DNA of 64,000 nt from the NCBI GenBank assembly GCA_017418975.1, contig JAFOMG010000005.1, positions 35,447-99,446 of the forward strand, given 5' to 3'. Under the pieces are notes generated by a model that was given only the letters and a program-made list of their open reading frames with translations, did no database searches and had not been told where the DNA came from. This document shows positions 8,821 through 17,292 of the stretch, piece by piece. The number at the start of each line of letters is the position of its first letter. Positions within the stretch are counted from its first letter, which is position 1. A program made the translations under genes and the position numbers. The stretch is from Sphingomonas sp. (lineage in GTDB: Bacteria; Pseudomonadota; Alphaproteobacteria; Sphingomonadales; Sphingomonadaceae).

Positions 8821-10245
8821 ATGCGAGACGAGTATCTTTCGTTGTTTCTGCCGCAGGACATCCTGCTCGAATCCTTCACCTTCCCCTTCTTCGACATCAA
8901 CTACACCGTCGATCCGGTGGCGATGGCGAGCCTGTTCCACAACACCCCCGATCCCACGCCGGGGCGCGGCAAGCGCGGGCTCTATGTCCACATACCGTTC
9001 TGCGAGACGGTCTGCGCCTTCTGCCCCTTCATAAAATCGGTCGGCACGCTGGAGCGGATCGAACGCTATCTCGAGGCGCTCCATCTCGAGATCTCGATGC
9101 TCGCGGAAACGCCGCTTTGCGGGTCCTGGACGTTCGATGCGGTGTATCTCGGCGGCGGGACTCCGTCGGTGCTCAGCCCGCGCCAGATCGATGCGCTGCT
9201 GGCGCATATCCGCTCCGCCTTCCGCCTGTCGTCCGATCTCGAAATGACGATCGAGGTCGAGCCGAAATCGGCGACGGAGGCGTTTTGCGCGGCAGCGGCG
9301 GGCGCGGGGGCGAACCGCGTTTCGTTCGGCGTCCAGACGCTGAACCCACGCTATCGCGAGATGATGAACCTCACCGCCTCGCTCGACCAGATCCAGGCAT
9401 TGGCCGCCCGGTCGCGCAAGCTGTTCGAGGCCGCCAATTTCGACATGATCGTCGGCTATCCGGGCCAGACCGAGCGCGAGGTGGAGGACGACATGGCCGC
9501 CGCGCTGGCGCTCGACGTGGGGAATATCTCGGTCTTCCCGCTCGATTATCTCGCCACCTTGCCCAGTTTCCTCGATCGTGTCCGCCGTGGCGAATATCCG
9601 CCGCCGCCGCCGAGCGCGCGGCGCTGGGAGCTCTTCCATCACGCCCGTGCCGAGCTCGCCAGGGGCTATGACGCCCAGAACATGTATTTCTTCTCGGAGC
9701 CGGGAATGCCGGGTTGCCGCTACATGTTCGATATCGTGTACGGCGGCTATTTCGACGAGTTCGTCGGGGTCGGGGCGGGTGCCTACAGCATGCTCAGGGG
9801 GCTGGCCTACAGCAACGATCAGTTCGAGAGGAACTATACGCAGGCGCTGCTCGAGGAGCGCAGGCTGCCGATCGCCATGGCCACGCCGGGCCATGCCTAT
9901 GAGAAACACTATGTCTATTTCGGCAAGCGCACGCGCGCCGATCTCTCGGAGGCCCGGGAGCTCGGCATCGATACGGTCATCGCCGCGAAATTGAATGCGC
10001 TGGAGGGTGCGGGCTATGTCGCGCGCGATCGGCAGCTTTACACGCTCACCCCGGCGGGGGAACGTATCTATGCCCAGATCATGGTAGGTTTTCTGAGCGA
10101 CCATCAGCGCCGACTCTACGATCGGGTCTGCCTGCGGATGAAAGACAAGCTGAACTGGAACTTCGACGGCGCCCAGAGCGCGGACACCGCCGCGGCGCGG
10201 GGCCTGGCCGCGTTCAATGTGATGCCGCAGCGCAAGGCGCTCTAG
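8821..10245 (+). CDS. HemN-like radical SAM enzyme
   Basis: Protein of 474 aa. YVHIPFCETVCAFC holds the radical-SAM cluster ligands Cys61, Cys65 and Cys68 (Cx3Cx2C). The GGGTPS motif, the FGVQTLN segment and the C-terminal winged region (GKRTRADLSEARELGID) place it in the HemN/HutW/HemW superfamily. The extra cysteine of true HemN (CxC) is replaced by Pro-Phe, so it is unlikely to be coproporphyrinogen dehydrogenase. HemN-like class C enzymes methylate natural products and HutW types handle heme; either could apply. Its place after an NRPS and ATP-grasp gene suggests tailoring of the peptide. The ATG at 8821 is preferred because AGGGGG lies 7 nt upstream; an ATG at 8773 is possible. Confidence 0.85.
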   Translation: MRDEYLSLFLPQDILLESFTFPFFDINYTVDPVAMASLFHNTPDPTPGRGKRGLYVHIPFCETVCAFCPFIKSVGTLERIERYLEALHLEISMLAETPLCGSWTFDAVYLGGGTPSVLSPRQIDALLAHIRSAFRLSSDLEMTIEVEPKSATEAFCAAAAGAGANRVSFGVQTLNPRYREMMNLTASLDQIQALAARSRKLFEAANFDMIVGYPGQTEREVEDDMAAALALDVGNISVFPLDYLATLPSFLDRVRRGEYPPPPPSARRWELFHHARAELARGYDAQNMYFFSEPGMPGCRYMFDIVYGGYFDEFVGVGAGAYSMLRGLAYSNDQFERNYTQALLEERRLPIAMATPGHAYEKHYVYFGKRTRADLSEARELGIDTVIAAKLNALEGAGYVARDRQLYTLTPAGERIYAQIMVGFLSDHQRRLYDRVCLRMKDKLNWNFDGAQSADTAAARGLAAFNVMPQRKAL

Positions 10246-10277
10246 TCGAGCGGCGGTTCGTGGGCACTGCTGGCTGG

Positions 10278-10583
10278 TCAAACAAGGCAGAGCGTCAGCG
10301 CGATCGCCGCCATCGGCATCCAGGGAGCCGTGGCGATCGCGGGCCAGCGCGAATGGACGAGGACGAGTGTCACTCCGCTTGCCGACAATAGTGCGAGCCA
10401 CGCGGGAACGGCCTGATAGGGGCCAAATCTGTGCGCGGCGGCGAGCAGCGAGGCGAGGAGCAGGAACCAGCCGATGATCCGCGCCCGAGGCTGAGCGGGG
10501 CGGAGCGATCCGGCGCGTCGCCGCTTCCCCTGCGCGAGATTGGCGAGACCCGCATAGCCGAGCAGGGCAACTTCAAGCGACAT
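10278..10583 (-). CDS. DUF3325-like small membrane protein
   Basis: Protein of 101 aa with about three hydrophobic helices (start VALLGYAGLANLAQ, then IIGWFLLLASLLAAA and VPAWLALLSASGVTLVLV). The size, the late position in the operon and the neighbours DUF3649 and PepSY match the DUF3325 family found with siderophore receptors, comparable in layout to the fpvGHJK genes of pyoverdine iron release. Its ATG lies 11 bp inside the end of the PepSY gene, so translation is probably coupled. It probably sits in the inner membrane beside the PepSY reductase; its own activity is unknown. It converges with the radical SAM gene, with a 32-bp gap. Confidence 0.7.
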   Translation of the reverse strand: MSLEVALLGYAGLANLAQGKRRRAGSLRPAQPRARIIGWFLLLASLLAAAHRFGPYQAVPAWLALLSASGVTLVLVHSRWPAIATAPWMPMAAIALTLCLV

Positions 10584-12174
10584 CGGCGGCCTCCCGAACC
10601 TCGGGCCGGGCAACCTCGGGCCGGGCAGGGACGGTGCGCCGGCTTGGCCGGGCCGCAGCGATCGGCCGCTTTGCCAGCCGCCACGCCGCGAAGCCGAGCG
10701 CCGCGGCCAGCAGGGCCATGGTGGCGTCGAACGCGAGGAAGAGGCCATCGAACGGCTGCGGCGCCGACGGAATCCCGCGCATGGCGGCCAGATCCGCGAT
10801 GGGGATCGCCGCGAAGACCAGGGCAGCGATCGCCAGCGTCTCGATCCACGCCCGGCAGGCCGGACGGAGCAGCGACAGCCCGGCCAGCCCGAACCAGGTC
10901 CAGAACATGGCGGAGACCTCCAGATCGGCACGGCCGGGCAGCATCGGCGGCAGCAACCGGTTGGCGAGCAGATATGCCGCCATTCCCGCGGGCAGGCAGG
11001 CGATCACCCCGATATTGAGCCGTTCGACGAGCGACAGGCCGAAGAAGGGCTTCGCGCCCGGCCTGCGTCGCTTCACGGTCCACAGCACCAGGCCCGTCGC
11101 GACCATCGCGCCGCCGGTAAGGCCGAGCAGGAAGCAGACCCAGCGCAGCAACGGCCCGGCGAACCAGGCCAGGTGCAGGCCGAGCATCACGCCGGCGGTC
11201 TCCACGGCGGGGCCGGGCGCGGGAGAGGCGGCCAGCCTTTGGCCGGAGCCGCCGGCATAGGTGATCGATGCACCGCGCGCGTTCAGCCTGTCGTCGCTCG
11301 AGCGGAGCAGCGTGACGGTGGAGGATGCGTCGTCGGGATTGCCCACGATGATCCGCGAGACCCGGGCACCCCGCCATTCCGCCGATGCCGCCTCGACGAA
11401 CCGTGCGATGTCGGCGAGCTGTCCCGGCCGCCCCGATGCGCGCTGATTGGCGGTGTCTCCATAGAGGCTCGCGGAAAAGGCGGCGGGCTGCGGATAATTG
11501 GCCGCGATCGGCCAGGGCATGTACATCACGACGAGCGTGATCAGCCCGGTATAGGTGATCATCGCATGATAGGGCAGGGCGAGCACCGCGGAGACGTTGT
11601 GCGCGTCCAGCCAGCTGCGCTGCCCCTTGCTCCAGCGCAGCGTGAAGAAATCGACGAATATGCGCTTGTGCGTGATCACGCCGGACAGGATCGCCCCGAG
11701 CATGAACATCGCGCACAGCCCGGCGAGCCACCTGCCCCAGGGGTGGGGCAGCTGCAGCTGGAAATGGAAGCGATAGAAGAATTCGCCGCCGCGGGTCTCG
11801 CGCGCCTCGACGGGGAGGCCGTTTGCCGGATCCAGGCGGATTTCCGGCCGGCGCGGCGCGCTCGGCGCCTTGGGATCGGGGTTGGGCCGGGCGCGTGTGA
11901 ACACCCGGGTCACGAGCGTGCGCTCGGTCGGGAGGTAGATGGTCCATTGCTCGTCGTGCGGCGCGTTCCGCTGGAGCCAGGCGATAGCGCCGCGGGCCGC
12001 TTCGGACTGGGCGACGGGCCGCGGCCGGAACTCCGGTTGCATCCACCGAGTGACCTCGGGGCGGAAATAGCTCGCGGTGCCGGTCAGGAACATCGCGAAG
12101 AGGATCCAGCCGGCGACCAGTCCGAGCCAGCCATGGATCCACGCCATCGACTGGCGCAAGCCCTTGCCCCTCAC
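10573..12174 (-). CDS. PepSY-associated TM protein, FpvG-like iron reductase candidate
   Basis: Protein of 533 aa. The GTG start at 12174 forms a GTGA overlap with the DUF3649 stop, which decides the start over longer in-frame options. An N-terminal helix (WIHGWLGLVAGWILFAMFLTG) is followed by a periplasmic PepSY-type loop, then the LPHPWGRW / SGVITHKRIF / DAHNVSAVLALPYHAMITYTG block with conserved histidines suited to heme binding, and four more C-terminal helices. In Pseudomonas, FpvG of this family takes part in reductive iron release from the siderophore; this one probably does the same for the ligand of the adjacent receptor. Expression is likely Fur-controlled from the shared divergent promoter. 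Confidence 0.85.
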   Translation of the reverse strand: MRGKGLRQSMAWIHGWLGLVAGWILFAMFLTGTASYFRPEVTRWMQPEFRPRPVAQSEAARGAIAWLQRNAPHDEQWTIYLPTERTLVTRVFTRARPNPDPKAPSAPRRPEIRLDPANGLPVEARETRGGEFFYRFHFQLQLPHPWGRWLAGLCAMFMLGAILSGVITHKRIFVDFFTLRWSKGQRSWLDAHNVSAVLALPYHAMITYTGLITLVVMYMPWPIAANYPQPAAFSASLYGDTANQRASGRPGQLADIARFVEAASAEWRGARVSRIIVGNPDDASSTVTLLRSSDDRLNARGASITYAGGSGQRLAASPAPGPAVETAGVMLGLHLAWFAGPLLRWVCFLLGLTGGAMVATGLVLWTVKRRRPGAKPFFGLSLVERLNIGVIACLPAGMAAYLLANRLLPPMLPGRADLEVSAMFWTWFGLAGLSLLRPACRAWIETLAIAALVFAAIPIADLAAMRGIPSAPQPFDGLFLAFDATMALLAAALGFAAWRLAKRPIAAARPSRRTVPARPEVARPEVREAADVA

Positions 12175-12461
12175 GGGCGGATCCCCAGCAGCAGCGCGGT
12201 GCCGCCGGCGGCGATGGCCGTGCCCCAGATCAGGCCCGCAACCCGCACGAGCCGCGGCTCGTGAAACGCCCATAGCCCGAACATGGCATAGAGCAGGAAG
12301 GAAAGGATCATTCCCCAGACGGTGGCTTCGACCCGCGCGACCGGCAACGACCGAGCCGCCAGCGTCGCCAAGGCCGCCGCCGCGGCATAGCCGCCGACCA
12401 GCGCGGTCAGGCAGCGCCCCGCCATCGACCATCGCTGCCCGACTCCCTGGGCCCTCGCCAT
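12171..12461 (-). CDS. DUF3649-like membrane protein
   Basis: Protein of 96 aa from the ATG at 12461, chosen because AGGGGG lies 6 nt upstream; an in-frame ATG at 12488 also exists. It has three hydrophobic segments (CLTALVGGYAAAAALATLAA, ATVWGMILSFLLYAMFGLWAF, VAGLIWGTAIAAGGTALLLG), as in the DUF3649 family of iron-uptake operons. It is the first gene of the operon and reads away from the Fur box. The end overlaps the next start (GTGA). Probable role: inner-membrane subunit for siderophore-iron reduction. The family has no proven enzymatic activity that I know of. Confidence 0.7.
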   Translation of the reverse strand: MARAQGVGQRWSMAGRCLTALVGGYAAAAALATLAARSLPVARVEATVWGMILSFLLYAMFGLWAFHEPRLVRVAGLIWGTAIAAGGTALLLGIRP

Positions 12462-12510
12462 TCCATTCCCCCTTTTCCCGCCTTGCATCGGCTGGCGATC
12501 CCTCCTAGCA

Positions 12511-12529
12511 GCAAATGCGAATCGTTATC
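12511..12529. promoter_or_regulatory. Fur box
   Basis: GCAAATGCGAATCGTTATC matches 14 of 19 positions of the classical Fur consensus. It lies in the divergent region between the DUF3649 operon (start 12461) and the TonB receptor (start 12548), so it can repress both. It also covers the ATG at 12515, which argues against that codon as the receptor start. Confidence 0.75.
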
Positions 12530-12547
12530 AATAACAAAGGGGGTTTT

Positions 12548-14854
12548 GTGGCTGCTGCTTCCTGTCGCTCGCGTTTCCGTGGATTCCTGATGCATTCGGC
12601 ATGGGTGCCGGCGTTCGCGCTCCTGTGCGCACCCGCCCATGCCAAGGATGAGCCGGACGAGGACAAGGCCCAGGATTCCGCCATCGTGGTGACGGGCCTG
12701 CGCGAGAAGCAGGCGGGGTCCGGCACCAAGACCGACACGCCGCTGATGGAGACGCCGCAGACCATCACCGTGATCGACAATGACGAGCTGGTTCGCCGCA
12801 ACGCGCTGTCGATCAACCAGGCGCTCGGCTATGTCGCGGGCGTGGCGGCCAATCAGCGCGGAGGCATGGTCACGCGCTACGACCAGCTCATCCTGCGCGG
12901 TTTCGCGCCGGGGGTCTATCTCGACGGCATGCGGCTGCTGGCCGGTCCCTATTCGACACCGCAGATCGACTTCAATCGCATCGACCATATCGATGTCGTG
13001 AAGGGCCCCGCATCGGTTCTGTACGGCAATTCGACGCCGGGTGGCCTGATCAACCTGACGAGCAAGATGCCCGAGCGCGTGGCGTCCGGCCGGTTCGAGT
13101 TGCAGCTGGGCAATTACGACACGGTCCGCGCGGTGGCCGACATCAACCAGCCGCTCGATGCCGACGGCCGGTGGCGCGCGCGCATCGTCGGCGGCTGGCA
13201 GAAGGGGGACGGGCTGACCCGCGGCACCTTCTCCGAACGCTATCACGTCAGCCCGATGCTGACCTTCGCGCCCGACGATGCGACGAGCCTGACGCTGATC
13301 GCCTCCTACCAGCGCTCGCCGAGCGGCGGAGGCTATTCGGGCGTTTCGGCCTATGGCTCGGTCCTGCCCAATCCCAATGGCCGGCTGCCGCGCGACATCA
13401 ACACCGGCGATCCCGGCTATGAGCGCTACGACCACCGCGCCAAGTCGATCGAGGCGCTGTTCCGCCACGATTTCAACGCGAACCTCTCGTTCCGGTCGAG
13501 CGCCCGCTTCCAGAACAACTGGCTGAGCTATCGCCAGCTCTATGTGACGGGCTTCGCGACGACCGGGACGGGCGCGAACCGCAATACGGACTATTCGACG
13601 ATCATTCGCGGCGGCGGCGGCGCGGACGAGAATTTCGACACGCTGACGCTCGACAACAGCTTCAACGCCCGGTTCGAGACCGGACCGCTCCGGCACAACA
13701 TACTGGCGGGCATCGACTATCAGCACATCGCGGGCGAGAATTTCCAGCAGTTCAACACCGGGGTTTCGAGCAATCCGCTCGCCAGCATCCCCAATCTGAA
13801 CCTCTATCGTCCATCCTATGGCGGCACCCTGCCGAGCTTCGACCTGACCAAGCTGTCGAGCGCCTATACCAACAGCTACAGCAAGCGCGATCAGGTCGGC
13901 GTGTATCTGCAGGACCAGATCGCGATCGGCCGGCTCCAGCTCATCGCCAGCGGACGCTATGACTGGTACGACCAGACGACGCTCAACAAGCGCAGCAATG
14001 CGATGACGCCGTTCGGCCAGACCGCGTTCACCGGCCGGCTCGGTGCGCTGTACGAGTTGCCGTTCGGCGTCTCGCCCTATGTGAGCTATTCGGAATCGTT
14101 CGAGCCGCAGACGGGCGCGACCTGGGACGGGGTTCCGTTCGATCCGGTCTCCGGGCGCCAATATGAGGCGGGCATCAAATATCAGCCGCGCGGCACCAAT
14201 GCCCTGTTCACCGTCTCTGCCTATGACCTGCGCCGCCAGAAGGTCCCGGTGGGCGATCCGCGCGCCGGCACCAACGGAATCCCCTCGACGGCGCAGATCC
14301 AGATCGGCGAGGTGCGTGTGCGCGGCCTCGAGTTCGAGGGGCGGGGGGAAGTGACTCCGGGCTTCGACGTGGTGGTCGCCGCCGCCTATACCGACGCCAT
14401 CATCACCCAGGGCGCGCCCGCCGTCGCGCCGACCGCGACCAGCAGCGGCACGCCGACCACCACCGGCACCCGTCAGCTCGGCACGCCTGAATGGGCGGCC
14501 TCGACATTCCTGTCCTATGATTTCGGCAAGAGCGGGCGCATCGCCGGCCCTCTTGGCGGGCTCAGGACAGGCTTCGGCGTTCGCTATGTCGGCGGCTCCG
14601 ACGGCACCACCGCCTACAAGGTGATCAACGGCGTCACCACGTTCGAGCGCTTCACGACCGGGAGCTTCACTCTGGTCGACGCGATGCTCGGCTATGATCT
14701 CGGGCGGGCGACGCCGGCGCTGCGGGGCTTCTCGCTCGCGCTCAACGCGTCGAACCTGTTCGACAAGACCTATGTGTCTGCCTGCCCCTTCAGCAACAGC
14801 TGCTATTTCGGCGCGGGGCGGACAGTGGTGGGTTCGCTGCGCTTTCAGTGGTGA
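12548..14854 (+). CDS. TonB-dependent siderophore receptor
   Basis: Protein of 768 aa, outer membrane. The GTG at 12548 is chosen because AAAGGGGG lies just upstream and the earlier ATG is inside the Fur box. The signal peptide ends at CAPAHA. The plug domain shows ETPQTITVIDNDEL, QALGYVAGVAANQRGG and the IDHIDVVKGPASVLYGNSTPGG block typical of the siderophore subfamily (FhuA/FpvA-like). The 22-strand barrel ends in a terminal aromatic (RFQW), as the BAM signal requires. It lies divergent from the reductase operon across a Fur box and downstream of the NRPS genes. It probably imports a ferric siderophore, perhaps the NRPS product; the ligand is not shown by sequence. Confidence 0.93.
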   Translation: MAAASCRSRFRGFLMHSAWVPAFALLCAPAHAKDEPDEDKAQDSAIVVTGLREKQAGSGTKTDTPLMETPQTITVIDNDELVRRNALSINQALGYVAGVAANQRGGMVTRYDQLILRGFAPGVYLDGMRLLAGPYSTPQIDFNRIDHIDVVKGPASVLYGNSTPGGLINLTSKMPERVASGRFELQLGNYDTVRAVADINQPLDADGRWRARIVGGWQKGDGLTRGTFSERYHVSPMLTFAPDDATSLTLIASYQRSPSGGGYSGVSAYGSVLPNPNGRLPRDINTGDPGYERYDHRAKSIEALFRHDFNANLSFRSSARFQNNWLSYRQLYVTGFATTGTGANRNTDYSTIIRGGGGADENFDTLTLDNSFNARFETGPLRHNILAGIDYQHIAGENFQQFNTGVSSNPLASIPNLNLYRPSYGGTLPSFDLTKLSSAYTNSYSKRDQVGVYLQDQIAIGRLQLIASGRYDWYDQTTLNKRSNAMTPFGQTAFTGRLGALYELPFGVSPYVSYSESFEPQTGATWDGVPFDPVSGRQYEAGIKYQPRGTNALFTVSAYDLRRQKVPVGDPRAGTNGIPSTAQIQIGEVRVRGLEFEGRGEVTPGFDVVVAAAYTDAIITQGAPAVAPTATSSGTPTTTGTRQLGTPEWAASTFLSYDFGKSGRIAGPLGGLRTGFGVRYVGGSDGTTAYKVINGVTTFERFTTGSFTLVDAMLGYDLGRATPALRGFSLALNASNLFDKTYVSACPFSNSCYFGAGRTVVGSLRFQW

Positions 14855-14867
14855 GCGGTGCATCGGG

Positions 14868-14886
14868 GCGGCCATCCGAAGGCCGC
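14868..14886 (+). terminator. Weak hairpin after the receptor
   Basis: GCGGCC and GGCCGC form 6-bp arms around a 7-nt loop, 13 bp after the receptor stop. No T-run follows, so it is at best a weak terminator or mRNA 3' stabiliser. Confidence 0.3.
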
Positions 14887-14914
14887 GCCTGGTGTGTTCC
14901 TGCCGGATGAGCGG

Positions 14915-15340
14915 TCAGGTCGTCACGGCCCCTTGCGGACGATCTTCTGTCGAGATGTCCAACGGGGGCCTGATGCGTGTCGTGAGCCCCAGCGTGCGGC
15001 CCTCATTGTCCTTGAAGAAGGCCATCCATTCCTCGGTGCCGTCTCCGTACCGATGGATCCTGCGCGGCGGGTTCATGAATTCCACGCCCGCGGACTGGAG
15101 CGCGACGAGCGTCAGGCGGATATCCTCGACTTGAAAATAGAGGATCGATTCTCCGCCGCCGCCGCTGGGCTCCTCGGTCAGAAGCAATCTGACGCCGCCA
15201 CAATCGAAAGCGGCCAGATCGCCGAGCGAGAAAACATGCTCGAGCCCAAGCACCTCGCCATACCAATGCCGTGCAGCGGCGATATCCTTTACCTGGCGCG
15301 AAATCTGGCCGATCGGCCCGATGACCAGCTGGGTTGCCAT
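14915..15340 (-). CDS. VOC (glyoxalase/bleomycin-resistance fold) protein
   Basis: Protein of 141 aa. ISRQVKDIAAARHWYGEVLGL, FDCGGVRLLL and ILYFQVEDIRLTLVALQSAGVEF are the paired beta-alpha-beta-beta-beta modules of the vicinal oxygen chelate superfamily, and EWMAFFKDNEGRTLGL is the usual C-terminal metal-ligand strand. The substrate cannot be told from sequence; members include glyoxalases, dioxygenases and drug-binding proteins. It converges with the receptor gene and lies 245 bp from the next gene. The C-terminal tail (PPLDISTEDRPQGAVTT) looks disordered. Confidence 0.85.
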   Translation of the reverse strand: MATQLVIGPIGQISRQVKDIAAARHWYGEVLGLEHVFSLGDLAAFDCGGVRLLLTEEPSGGGGESILYFQVEDIRLTLVALQSAGVEFMNPPRRIHRYGDGTEEWMAFFKDNEGRTLGLTTRIRPPLDISTEDRPQGAVTT

Positions 15341-15584
15341 TTTGTCGGTGCCCTTCGCATGGAGTGAGCCATCGTTGCGTCGCCGATCCGATCCCCGAGT
15401 TCGGCGCGGCTGCGCGGGTTAGGTTTCGCGTGAATGCTGGTGACGCGATATTTGGCCAGGATATCGTGCAGTGACCCGATTTTCCCTCCCCTTGGGCGAT
15501 ATGCCGGCGTCAGCGCCTATACCGGCCTTTCGGACCTCGGAGGCGGGGAGTGAAATTCCCGTCTCGCGTCGATAAGCTTCGGGC

Positions 15585-16253
15585 ATGAACGCCAACCGGA
15601 AGAGAGGACGGCCCGCCTATCCGGATATTCTGACGCCGGGGGAGTGGCGCGTCGCGAAGGCGGCACGGTTCGGCATGACGAACCGGCAGATCGCCGAGCG
15701 GCTCGAAATCGGCGTCGAGGCCGTCAAATTTCATCTCGCGAACATCCTGCTCAAGCTGAGCATGGCGCGCCGGCAGGACCTGGCGAACTGGCCGGGCATG
15801 CCGGCGACCGATCGGAATTCTCAGGAGGCCGAAATGCAGCAATCGACCAGGGAAGAATCGCAGCCGCTCATCCCGCCCGGCTTCACGCGGGTCTTCCCCT
15901 ATCTCTTCGTCAGGAACGCCCGCGACTATCTGGGATTCCTTGACGAGGGCCTGGGCGGCGAAATCATCGACATTCACGCCGCGCCCGACGGCACCGTCCT
16001 GAATGCGCATGTTCGCTTCGGCGACACGACCATCATGGTCAGCGAGGCTCGGGGCGAGCAAGCCGCGTCGCGCGCGGCCATCTACCTCTATGTCGTCGAT
16101 GCGAAGGAAGCCATGGCGCGTGCCGTTGCGGGTGGCGGGCGCGAAGTCAGTCCGGTGGGTTTCCGGCCCTATGGAGAACGGCAAGGCGGCCTGGCCGATC
16201 CCTCCGGCAACATCTGGTGGCTCTCGCAAAGACTGGCCCCGGGCGGCTATTGA
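15585..16253 (+). CDS. LuxR-type HTH fused to a VOC domain
   Basis: Protein of 222 aa in two parts. Residues 10-70 form a LuxR/GerE-type HTH (LTPGEWRVAKAARFGMTNRQIAERLEIGVEAVKFHLANILLKL shortened). Residues 100-220 form a PhnB-like VOC domain (RVFPYLFVRNARDYLGFL, ending GGLADPSGNIWWLSQRL). The linker includes an in-frame ATG at 15834 with AGGAGG 5 nt upstream, so a free VOC protein (MQQSTREESQ...) may also be made. A ligand-sensing regulator is the simplest reading, since VOC folds bind small molecules, but the effector is unknown. The upstream ATG at 15585 has only a weak Shine-Dalgarno. Confidence 0.8.
   Translation: MNANRKRGRPAYPDILTPGEWRVAKAARFGMTNRQIAERLEIGVEAVKFHLANILLKLSMARRQDLANWPGMPATDRNSQEAEMQQSTREESQPLIPPGFTRVFPYLFVRNARDYLGFLDEGLGGEIIDIHAAPDGTVLNAHVRFGDTTIMVSEARGEQAASRAAIYLYVVDAKEAMARAVAGGGREVSPVGFRPYGERQGGLADPSGNIWWLSQRLAPGGY
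15823..15836 (+). promoter_or_regulatory. Internal Shine-Dalgarno and start codon
   Basis: AGGAGG at 15823-15828, then a 5-nt spacer and an ATG at 15834 in frame with the LuxR-VOC gene. This is among the strongest ribosome sites in the window and lies exactly at the domain boundary. Confidence 0.55.
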
Positions 16254-16323
16254 GGCCGCTCAGCCGAGCGTCCACGCCGAATGGTGCAAGGCATTCGCGA
16301 TCAGGCGCAAGGACGCATCCCGG

Positions 16324-17007
16324 TCAGCGCGCGGCCAGCGACCTGATACCGGCGGCGACAAAGGCGGGCAGGCGGTCGGCAATTCCCGCGAAATCCTCGG
16401 AGGAGACGGACCCTCCGGAGATTCGGTCGATGCGGCCGGTCTGGCCAAGCGAGAAGGTGAAAGCGCCGGTGAGGAAGTGATAGCCCCAATATAGGGTTTC
16501 GCGCGGAACCTCGGGCATCAGCCGCTGCATGTCGTCGATCAGCACGCGCGAGACCTCGTCGAAGACTTCCGACATCAGCGCATGCATGGTGCCGCGCGAG
16601 CTGTTCACGAACGCGACGATGGCGGCGTAGTTGCGGTGCCCCTCGCTCAGCATGCCGAACTCGAAGCCCGGGCGGGTAAATGCCTCGAGGAGCCCCTCGA
16701 GCGTGCCTTGCCCGCCGGTCGCGGCGCGATAGGCGTCCAGCGCCTGCACGCGCAGCGCGTTGACCACGGGACCGCGCCTGCGGAAGACGGCGGCGAACAG
16801 TTGCTCCTTGTCACCGAAATAATAGCGCATCAGCGCGGCATCCACGCCCGCGGCCTCGGCGACGCTCACAAATGTCGTGCCGTCATATCCCTTGGAAGCG
16901 AACTCCGCCTCGGCATGATCGAGAATGATCGTCATCGACTCTTCGCGACGTTCGGCGTTCGAGCGCCGCGATGACGGCGACTTTCTCGACTTCCGTTGCG
17001 TTGTCAC
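16324..17007 (-). CDS. TetR-family regulator
   Basis: Protein of 227 aa from a GTG at 17007, with GGGG about 7 nt upstream; the open frame extends further but has no TetR-like content there. The N-terminal HTH is typical (ILDHAEAEFASKGYDGTTFVSVAEAAGVDAALMRYYFGDKEQLFAAVF, given as a span of about residues 30-80), followed by a helical ligand domain with a PGFEFGMLSEGHRNYAAIVAFVN core like the AcrR/AefR type. It lies divergent from the TonB receptor-peptidase-ligase genes, so it most likely represses them and itself from the inverted repeats in between. The inducer is unknown. Confidence 0.88.
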   Translation of the reverse strand: MTTQRKSRKSPSSRRSNAERREESMTIILDHAEAEFASKGYDGTTFVSVAEAAGVDAALMRYYFGDKEQLFAAVFRRRGPVVNALRVQALDAYRAATGGQGTLEGLLEAFTRPGFEFGMLSEGHRNYAAIVAFVNSSRGTMHALMSEVFDEVSRVLIDDMQRLMPEVPRETLYWGYHFLTGAFTFSLGQTGRIDRISGGSVSSEDFAGIADRLPAFVAAGIRSLAAR

Positions 17008-17143
17008 GTCCAAACCCCAGTTGAAACTGTTGCCGCCCCGCCTCTCCCGGCGGGGGAGAAACTCGCGGCGATGCCCAAGCCTCTCGTCCTCGGTAGGCAC
17101 TTTTTTCCAGGAAAGAAAATAGATTCGCCCCCGATTCCGAAGG

Positions 17144-17165
17144 GGTTCGCCGCCAGGGGCGAACC
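17144..17165. promoter_or_regulatory. Inverted repeat in the TetR/receptor divergent region
   Basis: GGTTCGCC and GGCGAACC are perfect 8-bp arms around a 6-nt spacer, between the divergent TetR and receptor genes. This is a plausible TetR operator. Confidence 0.4.
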
Positions 17166-17204
17166 GGTTGCGAAACATATTCCTTCCTAACAAAAGAAAG
17201 ATAT

Positions 17205-17232
17205 TGACTCGGCGGCGCTGTTGGCGGAGTCA
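17205..17232. promoter_or_regulatory. Second inverted repeat before the receptor
   Basis: TGACTC at 17205 and GAGTCA at 17227 are inverted around a 16-bp centre, 61 bp before the receptor start. It could be a TetR or other operator overlapping the promoter. Confidence 0.3.
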
Positions 17233-17292
17233 TTGGATGGAGAGGACGGGCAGACGACGATGGTCGCGCCCAAGCTGAAAAGGGGCGGGTCA

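Noticed and set aside
12407-14875. 822-aa antisense open frame over the siderophore receptor
   Set aside because: Shadow of a real TonB receptor; no protein-like motif.
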